The notes under the pieces are model-generated. The model worked only from the letters and a program-made list of their open reading frames with translations, made no database searches and was not told the DNA's origin. Shown here piece by piece: positions 1-7,300 of a stretch of 17,312 nt of DNA (the first letter of the stretch is position 1; each line of letters opens with the position of its first letter). The stretch covers positions 1 to 17,312 of the forward strand of contig WJJA01000542.1 of assembly GCA_014729955.1 (NCBI GenBank), written 5' to 3'. The translations under genes and the position numbers were made by a program. The stretch is from a bacterium (lineage in GTDB: Bacteria; Electryoneota; Electryoneia; Electryoneales; Electryoneaceae).

Positions 1-193
1 CAACTGGGGTTCACGCTTCCTGCCGGCCTTTACGGTCAACACGGCGGTGGTGCTGGAGCCGATCGGCGCATCCATCCTGGTCTATCTCTTCTTCGGTGAA
101 GTGCCGGGGCCCGGCCTCTTCTTCGGTGCTCCCCTGATGATCGCCGCGCTGTTGATGGTCTTTCTGCGCCCTCCCGGCGAGGGAGACGACTGA
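1..193 (+). CDS. EamA/DMT-family membrane transporter, C-terminal fragment
   Basis: The reading frame enters from outside the window (first full codon at position 2) and ends at TGA 191-193, leaving 63 residues. Two hydrophobic helices are visible, roughly residues 13-35 and 40-57. The stretch NTAVVLEPIGASILVYLFFGE is split by the motif LEPIGA, followed by a short loop, FFGAPLMIAALLMVF and a charged tail. A Leu-Glu-Pro in a helix, then a GE turn and a small-residue-rich last helix, is the usual C-terminus of EamA (drug/metabolite transporter) permeases, which export small metabolites across the inner membrane. The substrate cannot be told. The gene ends 73 bases before the next start and is probably a separate unit. 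A different multi-helix permease is possible. Confidence 0.72.
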   Translation, partial: NWGSRFLPAFTVNTAVVLEPIGASILVYLFFGEVPGPGLFFGAPLMIAALLMVFLRPPGEGDD

Positions 194-266
194 TTCACTT
201 GCAGACCGCACGCTCAACCTCGCACCTTAATCCGGAACGCTTACGTTGAGTCTGTACGAGTTATCC

Positions 267-1790
267 ATGTGGCGCAACCTGTCAATCCTGCACCGCTACG
301 TTGTTTTCCTGTTTGGTTTCGCAAGCATTGCGGCGGCTTCCGCGTTTGCCGGCGAACCGGGGGAAGCGTTGATCGAGCATGTCTGCAACGGAGGCGCGGT
401 TCGCTGCGGCACCCCGTCGGTTGTGCAAAGTCCGCTGCTCGGTGTGGAACAGAGGCCGGTGCTGCCCCTTGTGAAACGCTCACCCTCCGGGCGGTTTGAT
501 GTCCACTACGCGCGGTCCGGAGATGATGCGACGGTTGAAACGGCCGTGGACAGCGCCCTTTCGATTCTTGATCGCATGTGGGAGCTCCAGATCGATCAAA
601 TGGGCTACCGTCCGCCCCCGCCGGACCAGGACGGTGTCATAGACGTCTACATGAAAAACCTGCGACTCTTCTACGGCATGACGGTTCCCGAACAGCCGGG
701 CGGGCGGGGTGTTGCATCCTACATGGTCATCGAGAACGATTTCCAGGAGCCGGTGTTCCTGACAAAGGGCCTCGATGCCCTGAGGGTCACCCTCGCCCAT
801 GAGTTCTTCCATGTGATCCAGTTCGGCTATCGATACGCCCCCCTGCAGATCGGACGATATGAATGGTCCTCGGTATGGATGGAAGATGTCGCGTTTGACG
901 ATATCAACGATTACCACTACTACCTCTCAACCTATTTTCAGGACCCGCAGGAACCGCTGCTGCGTGAGAACGGCAGCCGTGAGTACGCCACCGCCCTGTT
1001 CCTCTTCATGCTCGATCAGCTGCACGGTCCGGACCTTGTCCGGCAAGCGTGGGAGCGGTTTGAGTCACGGCCGGGCAACCTGCTCGAATACTTCCTGCTG
1101 GAGGCGGTGGAGAATGGCGACAACCTGGAAAACATCGCATCGACCTGGTTTGCCTGGAGCCTGTTTACCGGTCTGCGTTCCGTGCCCGGCTTCGGGTGGG
1201 AAGAGGCGGCCTGGTACCCCATGATCGAACTGCCGACCCTTTCGCCGGGTGGACAGTACAGCGCGGAGGCAGGGTATTGGGGCATGGTCGCGGCCCGAAC
1301 CGAGCCTTTCGCCGGTGAAATCGAGGTAAGTCTGTATGACAGCACCGAAGCCCTCCCGGCCGCTGCTGTGGAAGACGGCGGCGAAGTGCAATTTGGACCG
1401 TTACGGCAGGGCCGGGAGTGGTACGGCGCCAATGCGTTTATTGGAGCGGTCTCATTTCAGCGGGTCGGTGCGAAGACGATGGTGTTCAACCTGGACGAGT
1501 TTTCCGTACTGCCGTCCGATTTCATCATCTCCTCCGTGTGGCCGAATCCGTTTAATGAACGTGTGCAGTGGGAAGTAACGGTGGTTGAGGGCGGCAAGCT
1601 GAGATTTTTCCTCTACGATGTTCTGGGCCGCGAGGTCTTTTTCCATCGGTATGTCGTGCCGGCAGGACGGCACACCTTTTTCTGGGATGGACGGCTGCAG
1701 GACGGGCGACCCGGGCCGTCCGGGGTGTATATTCTACGAGTGATGTCACCCGATTCGCAGGCGGCACACAGACTGGTTAAACTGCGGTAG
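267..1790 (+). CDS. Secreted HExxH metalloprotease (MXAN_6640-like) with divergent T9SS sorting domain
   Basis: A 507-residue exported protein. I chose ATG 267 because it begins a clean signal peptide (basic start, hydrophobic core, cut after ASAFA near residue 28). An in-frame TTG at 246 would add seven residues, and neither start has a strong ribosome site. Zinc-protease signature: TLAHEFFHVIQFGY, with His178, Glu179 and His182. About 30 residues on, WMEDVAFDDINDY gives a plausible third zinc ligand (Glu) of gluzincin type. The HEFFHxxQ plus WMED pairing is the pattern of the MXAN_6640 family of putative metalloproteases. From Trp425 (WPNPFNE) to the end, the VLGREVFF strand, the PSGVYIL strand and the terminal LVKLR match a type IX sorting domain, though weaker than in the two proteases downstream. 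The role is inferred as extracellular proteolysis; the substrate is unknown. The next gene starts 8 bases after the stop. Confidence 0.8.
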   Translation: MWRNLSILHRYVVFLFGFASIAAASAFAGEPGEALIEHVCNGGAVRCGTPSVVQSPLLGVEQRPVLPLVKRSPSGRFDVHYARSGDDATVETAVDSALSILDRMWELQIDQMGYRPPPPDQDGVIDVYMKNLRLFYGMTVPEQPGGRGVASYMVIENDFQEPVFLTKGLDALRVTLAHEFFHVIQFGYRYAPLQIGRYEWSSVWMEDVAFDDINDYHYYLSTYFQDPQEPLLRENGSREYATALFLFMLDQLHGPDLVRQAWERFESRPGNLLEYFLLEAVENGDNLENIASTWFAWSLFTGLRSVPGFGWEEAAWYPMIELPTLSPGGQYSAEAGYWGMVAARTEPFAGEIEVSLYDSTEALPAAAVEDGGEVQFGPLRQGREWYGANAFIGAVSFQRVGAKTMVFNLDEFSVLPSDFIISSVWPNPFNERVQWEVTVVEGGKLRFFLYDVLGREVFFHRYVVPAGRHTFFWDGRLQDGRPGPSGVYILRVMSPDSQAAHRLVKLR

Positions 1791-1798
1791 GAAGGCGT

Positions 1799-2380
1799 AT
1801 GCGATTGCATCATCGACACGAGACGAGTTCGATTGTGGCGGGCCTTGTGCTCAGTATCGCTCTGATTCTGGTCTTGAGCGGGTGTGCGGCTTCGCCCGAG
1901 ATGAGTCGAACAGGCGGCTCTGATCAGCGAAAGCAGCAGAAAAGAACCGGGAAGAAGCAGGAAGTCACACAGACAGGTACCGGTCAGGCAGAGATGGATG
2001 TCTATACGGTCGGCGGGGATGACTGGAGGCCGATCTACGATCCACCCATCCGCCGCGCAAGGGGTGGGGGCGATGCTGTCAGTGCGAGGTCGTCCGACGC
2101 ATCAAGGGAACACCGCCTCGTTCCCACGCAGGTGCAGGGATTTCGTGTACAGCTGGTGAATGCGGGGTCGGAAACACGGGCCAACCAGGTGAAGGCATCG
2201 GCCGAGGCGCTCTTTGACAGCGTCTACGTCGTGTTCCAACGTCCCAATTACAAGGTGCGCGCCGGAAACTTCACCAACCGTACAGATGCGGACATCAAGG
2301 CTCGCGAAGCACGTGAACAGGGATTCAAGGATGCCTGGGTGGTACCGTCACGTGTCTGGGTACTGCGTTCGGGGCAATGA
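1799..2380 (+). CDS. SPOR-domain lipoprotein
   Basis: A 193-residue protein starting with a lipoprotein signal peptide: hydrophobic residues 12-26, then the lipobox LSGC with Cys29 as the lipidated residue. Residues 30-110 are polar, rich in Gln, Lys, Arg and Gly, and probably an unstructured linker. Residues 115-188 fit a SPOR domain: FRVQLVNAG, an Ala-rich helix, the strand VYVVFQRPNYKVRAGNF, a second helix with REAREQGF, and the final strand AWVVP. SPOR domains bind denuded glycan strands of peptidoglycan, typically at division sites. An envelope role in the periplasm is inferred. GGAAGG at 1790-1795 overlaps the previous stop and lies 3 bases before the ATG. The gene lies 56 bases upstream of the MshEN-like gene and in the same cluster as an M23 endopeptidase, which fits cell-wall work. 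Confidence 0.83.
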   Translation: MRLHHRHETSSIVAGLVLSIALILVLSGCAASPEMSRTGGSDQRKQQKRTGKKQEVTQTGTGQAEMDVYTVGGDDWRPIYDPPIRRARGGGDAVSARSSDASREHRLVPTQVQGFRVQLVNAGSETRANQVKASAEALFDSVYVVFQRPNYKVRAGNFTNRTDADIKAREAREQGFKDAWVVPSRVWVLRSGQ

Positions 2381-2436
2381 ACTCGTATATTGCACGATTG
2401 TCGAAGCGGGAAAACTGGTAGAGAGGAGATGCAGGA

Positions 2437-2796
2437 ATGGCCGCCAAATTTGGTGAAGTGGTAGTGGACCTGGGGTATGTTACCGAAGCGCAGCTGCAGG
2501 AAGCGATCGAATTGCAGAAAAAGGGTCGTGCCAGGATGGGCGAAGTGATGATGCACCTCCGTATCCTCACGCCCGGGCAGGTGGACGACGTGCTGGAATG
2601 CCAGAAAAATGCCGATGGGGCGAAACTCTTTGGCGAGTGCGCGGTGGAAAAGGGGTTGATCTCCCAGGATCAGCGTGATGAGGCGGTCAAGTACCAAACC
2701 ACGTCCAAGGGCATGCTCGGCGAAATCCTCGTCGAAATGGGGTACCTTACTCGTGAGCAGCGCGAAGAAGCGGTAAGGCAGCAGGGATTCATGTAA
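2437..2796 (+). CDS. Stand-alone protein of two tandem MshEN-like (GspE N-terminal) modules
   Basis: A 119-residue cytoplasmic protein with no signal peptide and no ATPase domain. It is built from four copies of a 24-residue motif of the form xxGExxxxxGxxTxxQxxxAxxxQ at residues 4-27, 33-56, 64-87 and 93-116. Copies 1/2 and 3/4 are each joined by exactly 5 residues, and copies 2/3 by 7. A 24-5-24 spacing is that of MshEN, the c-di-GMP-binding N-terminal domain of type II secretion/type IV pilus ATPases, so this is two MshEN-like modules. The family's leading Arg is kept only in copy 2 (Arg33). Copy 1 has Lys4, copies 3 and 4 have Leu64 and Met93, and copy 2 has Arg42 in place of the mid Gly. 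Ligand binding is therefore uncertain. AGAGGAG at 2421-2427 gives a good ribosome site. It sits between two envelope lipoprotein genes. Confidence 0.8.
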   Translation: MAAKFGEVVVDLGYVTEAQLQEAIELQKKGRARMGEVMMHLRILTPGQVDDVLECQKNADGAKLFGECAVEKGLISQDQRDEAVKYQTTSKGMLGEILVEMGYLTREQREEAVRQQGFM

Positions 2797-2822
2797 GCGA
2801 AGAGTAACGAGGCAGGGAATTG

Positions 2823-4217
2823 ATGCCGAAGAGTTGGCGATTTGCGATTACGATGGTGCTCATGCTCAGCATGGCGGCCGCGGCCGGCCTGTTGCCGGGA
2901 TGTGGGAACAAGCAGCAGGCGGACGGCGAAAAGAAGGAACGGAAAGGTACCCCGGTTCCGCGGGGCAAGCCGGGCTTCCAGTTGCCCGAAACGCTTGAGT
3001 TCACCGACAGCACTACCTTCAAGCCGGGCCAGTCGCTTGGCGATGTCCTGAACGAATTCGAGGTGCCGTCGAACCAGGTCCTCGCAGTCAACATGCTCTC
3101 GCAACACAATTTCGATGTGCGACGCATCCAGGTGGGCACGGATGTCAGGGTACGCATGGCGGATTCCGGCCTCGTGCGGCTGGTCCTGGAGCTGCCGCGT
3201 TCCCCGGTACGCTACCGTGTCGACCGCACCGGACCACTCAAGTTCCAGGCCTACACCGACACCATCCCCGCCGATACCGTCCAGGTTCGTATGAACGGTG
3301 AAATCAGCTCCACCCTGTACGAAGCATTCATGGAGGCGGGAGGGGATGCCGAAGCCGCGATGAAATACATCGAAGTGTTTCAATTCGTGCATTTCTTCAG
3401 CACGGAAACACGTGTCGGCGACCGTTTCAGCATGATCATCGAAAAAATCTTCCGTGAAGGGCAGGACCCCCTTTACGGCAGCATCCTGGCGGCCAACTAC
3501 GTGCAGGGAGAGGACACCCTCACAGCGGTGTGGCGTCCCGACCCGAAATCCGAACGCGGGGGTGAGTTTTTCGATGAGCAGGGGCAGTGCCTGCGGCGCA
3601 GTCTGCTGCGAGCGCCCTTCAAAACCAGCTTCGTGCTCACCGGCAGCTACGGCATGCGGGTACACCCGATCACCGGACGCTACCGGATGCACCGGGGCAT
3701 CGACCTCGCCGCCCCGCACGGTACCCCCGTGGTCGCTGCGGGCGACGGGGTGATCACGCGTAAACAGTACGGCGATCCCGGGCTTGGCCATTGGCTGCAT
3801 ATCAAGCACAGCGGTACAGGCTTCGAGACTCGTTATGGCCATTTTTCCAGCTTTCCGCGCGGGTTGAAAGTCGGCACTCGTGTGAAGCAGGGGCAGGTGG
3901 TCGGATTTGTGGGTTCCACCGGCCATGCGACCGGCCCCCATCTGCATTATGAAGCGTTCCGTGACGGCCGCCGGCTCGACCCGCTCAAGCTGAAAGGTTC
4001 TCCGGTCGAATACATCAGGGATGAGAAGCTGGAGCTGTTCCTCGTGGAAAATTACATCCCCGGTCGGGTGCTGCTGGAAAACCCCGGTGTAAGGATGTGG
4101 CAGGACACCTTCGCAGGACCGTTGCCCCCGAACAGGCTCCCGGAAGACTTCGATCTGAAGGCTGCGATGGTGGCGTCCCATCAACCGGAACAGGAAAGCT
4201 CCTCTTCACACTTTTAG
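2823..4217 (+). CDS. M23 (LytM-type) peptidoglycan endopeptidase, lipoprotein
   Basis: A 464-residue predicted zinc endopeptidase that cuts peptide cross-links of peptidoglycan. ATG 2823 follows GCAGGGA at 2812-2818; an in-frame TTG one codon upstream is less likely. Residues 8-24 are hydrophobic and end in LLPGC, so Cys27 may be lipidated. Residues 60-118 resemble the LysM/OapA-like segment of MepM-type enzymes (FKPGQSLGDVL, then IQVGTDVRV). A middle domain at about 120-255 (GEISSTLYEA, VHFFSTETRVGDRF) is the one usual in this class. The M23 catalytic domain runs from about 270 to 390, with SYGMRVHPITG, His290/Asp294 in HRGID, His340 in RYGH, and His373/His375 in GPHLHYE. All zinc and catalytic residues are present. 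It is last in a close row after the SPOR and MshEN-like genes (26-base gap). Confidence 0.92.
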   Translation: MPKSWRFAITMVLMLSMAAAAGLLPGCGNKQQADGEKKERKGTPVPRGKPGFQLPETLEFTDSTTFKPGQSLGDVLNEFEVPSNQVLAVNMLSQHNFDVRRIQVGTDVRVRMADSGLVRLVLELPRSPVRYRVDRTGPLKFQAYTDTIPADTVQVRMNGEISSTLYEAFMEAGGDAEAAMKYIEVFQFVHFFSTETRVGDRFSMIIEKIFREGQDPLYGSILAANYVQGEDTLTAVWRPDPKSERGGEFFDEQGQCLRRSLLRAPFKTSFVLTGSYGMRVHPITGRYRMHRGIDLAAPHGTPVVAAGDGVITRKQYGDPGLGHWLHIKHSGTGFETRYGHFSSFPRGLKVGTRVKQGQVVGFVGSTGHATGPHLHYEAFRDGRRLDPLKLKGSPVEYIRDEKLELFLVENYIPGRVLLENPGVRMWQDTFAGPLPPNRLPEDFDLKAAMVASHQPEQESSSSHF

Positions 4218-4235
4218 TGTTCCGTCCACCATTCA

Positions 4236-4264
4236 TTGACACACCTGCAACCCTCTCCTACTTT
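4236..4264 (+). promoter_or_regulatory. Candidate promoter for the C25-type protein gene
   Basis: TTGACA at 4236-4241 is a perfect -35 hexamer. A 17-base spacer leads to TACTTT (4259-4264) as a weak -10. The AT-rich run continues through TATATA (4264-4269) and TACAAT (4273-4278), so the exact -10 is unsure. TACTTTAT also loosely resembles the Bacteroidota -7 box. It lies in the 136-base gap after the M23 gene and about 90 bases before ATG 4354, which suggests that the large secreted protein is transcribed separately. Confidence 0.42.
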
Positions 4265-4353
4265 ATATAGGATACAATGCATTTATTGGAGCCGACCATA
4301 CCATGGTGAGAACGATCCTCCGGGTCGAACCCACCCCGTGATGAGGACAAATC

Positions 4354-7300
4354 ATGCGCACCACGTACCTGCTGCTTCTCGCACTGCTCCTGCCCGTGCT
4401 TTGTTCTGCCCGCAATGCACCCACTGCTGCAATCCTGTCGTCCGACCCCGTGCAATTCGTTCGACAGGGCACTTCAGGCGAGCCGCTCGCGGTGACCGCA
4501 AGATGGGACGATGCTGCACAGTCCCGTCTGCTCGGCCTCCAGGCCGATGAGGTTGCCGGCGGGGAGGCACCGCTGGTGTTCAGAACACTGGTACCCTCAC
4601 CACGAGGGGTGAGGTATGAAGTCACCGGTTGGGTTGCGGAAGGCGAACCGGTTACACTACCCGCTGAGTTTGCCCGGGCACTTGAGTACGTCTGGCGAGG
4701 TGAGAGTGGACGCCTGCATGCGCCTCCGGTCGCACGTGAGGGCGAACGCATCATTTTCCGCGATATTGCCGCCACACCCGTGGAGGTCTTTCCGTTTGAG
4801 AAGCAAGACGGTCGCTGGGTGATGCTGGACGAGGTCCGTGTGGAACTCGAACCTGTTCCCGATGAAGGCGTGGAGCCTGTCACCACGGGACCGGCCGAGT
4901 CCTTTCTGCCTCTCTACCGACGGTTCATGACCGATGGGGAGCTGGACGAACTTGGTGAACCGGCCGGCCCGGGCGGTTATCTCGTGCTCATGAACCCCGC
5001 GTTCATGTCAAACATCCAGGAATGGATCCTGTGGAAGAAGCAGCAGGGGCACTCCGTCGAGATCCTGGAAATCACCGGCTCGCCGAATTACCAGTCCGTG
5101 CGCAACGATGTCCTCACAGCCTGGCAGCAGGCCGACCCAAAGCCGGAATACCTGCTCATTGTCGGCGATCCGGAGCTGGGCGCTTCACCCATTCCCGGCG
5201 ATATCATTGAGAGCAACTATCCCGGTTGGGGCCAGGTGATCACCGATCACAGCTACGCCCTCCTTGAAGGAGACGACCCCTGGCCGGAATTGTGGGTCGG
5301 GCGATGGTCGATCTCCAGCATCCAGGAAATTACCGTGATCTCCCGTAAAACGGTGAGGTACGAAAAAGGCATCGGCAACGGAGGGGATCACGAATGGATG
5401 AACAAAGGGCTGGTCATCTGCGACAACCGTTACAGTTCCACCGGGTTGACCTCTTCCTGGGTACGTCGTCAGCTGCTCGAGTATGGCTTTGCGCAGGTGG
5501 ATTCGGTCTGGTTCCCCCCGACTCTCAACCCGGAACCGATCAACACGGTCATTGAAGAGGGCGTCAGCCTGGTGAACTATCGGGGATTCGGTTCCCCGGG
5601 CGGATGGTCGCTGCCGGATTATCGCTCCGAGGATGTGACGCAGCTGTCCAACAGCGGTCGTACACCTGTAATCACCAGCATCGTCTGCGGTACAGGCGCG
5701 TTCGATCATCCCACAGACCCCTGCCTCGGCGAAGCCTTTCTGCGTGCCGGTACCCCCAATGGACCGACCGGAGGCGTTGCATTTGTCGGTCCGAGTGAAT
5801 TGGACACCCACACCAAGTGGAACAACGCCATCGATATGGGAATCTACCAGGGATTGCTGCATGAGGGCATGAACCGCATGGGCTCCATGGTCCATCGCGG
5901 CAAACTCGCCGTCTGGAACGGTTTCCCCAACAACCAGGATCCCGGCTTCTCCACCAATTCAGCCTGGTTCTACCTGTTCACCTACAACATTCTCGGAGAT
6001 CCCGGACTGCCCATCCGCACCGAGCAACCGGTGGAACTCGTCGTGGAAGCGCCCGATGAGTTCGCCGTCGGTTCCACGGACCTCTCCGTTGAGGTGCAGG
6101 ATGCGAACGGCACCTCACTGGAAGCTGTGAACATCACCCTCTATTCGGAGCTGTGGGAACAGGGTGTCACACGTCGCAGCGATGCGGGCGGGATGGTACG
6201 ATTCGACATGGGCGGCTTCGAACTTGAGGCGGAAGACACACTCTTTGTGACCGCCCATACCGGTAACGCCCTGCCGATGCTGCATGAAATCGCAGTGGTC
6301 GAGGCCCCGCTTTCGGTCGGCCTCAGCGAGCTGACCTTCGAAGGCGATGCTCAGCCGGGTGAGACGGTTACCCTCACACCCGTCCTGATCAACAACGGCA
6401 CCGGGAACCAGGGCAGTTTTACCGCGACGCTGACCACGTTGGAAGGTGGTGTGACCATCGAGAGCGATCCGGTGAGCTACGATGCGCTCGGCGGCCCCGG
6501 TTCGCTTTCAGAAGAACTTGAGCATCAGCTGACCGTGGACCTCAACACCCCGGACGGTTTCGATCCCGGTCTGCTGCTGAACGTGGCATTCGACAGCGGC
6601 GATGAAACGACCGTACGTCTGCCTTTCACTGTCGAAGCCCCGCACCTCGAGCCGGTCGAGCCGGTCATCACCGGCCAAGAGGTCGGCGTGATGTACAGCG
6701 TCAGCCTGAGCTTTGCAAACAACGGTTCGGTTGATGCCGGAAGCGGTACCCTCAGCCTCTCAAGCGAACTGCCCTTTATCACGTTTCAAAACGATGCATC
6801 GCCGCTGCCGTCCATCCCGGCAGGCGGCACCGCGGATACCGAAGAGTTCGAAATCCGCAGCTCCTTCTTCGCCTACCCGGGGCAAGCCTACCCGATCACT
6901 TGGACCATGAGCTACGACTCCGGCCGCGAAGAGACCGGTACCTTCGAATTCATCCCGCAGGAAGCGGAGTTGACCGACCCGCTGACCGGCGACCGCTTCG
7001 GTTACCGTGCCTATGAACCGGCCGACTCCTTCTACTTCCATGCACCGCGCTTCGACTGGCTGGAAATCGATCCGGTCTTCGGGGGCGGGGGAGAACGACT
7101 CGACCTGGAAGATGACGGCGACGAACAGGACACAAGCACTGTCATCGAACTGCCCTTCACCTTCACCTACTACGGCGAAGACTACGATCAGATCACGGTC
7201 TGTTCCAATGGGTGGCTCAAACCCGGCGACACCGGCGAAAAAAGTTTCCGCAACTGGAACCTCCCGGACGGGCCGGGACCGACGCATATGATCGCACCGT

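Noticed and set aside
2670..4184. Minus-strand open frame of 504 codons opposite the M23 gene
   Set aside because: It is the antisense shadow of a gene with intact M23 motifs in GC-rich DNA. It has no recognisable domain or ribosome site.
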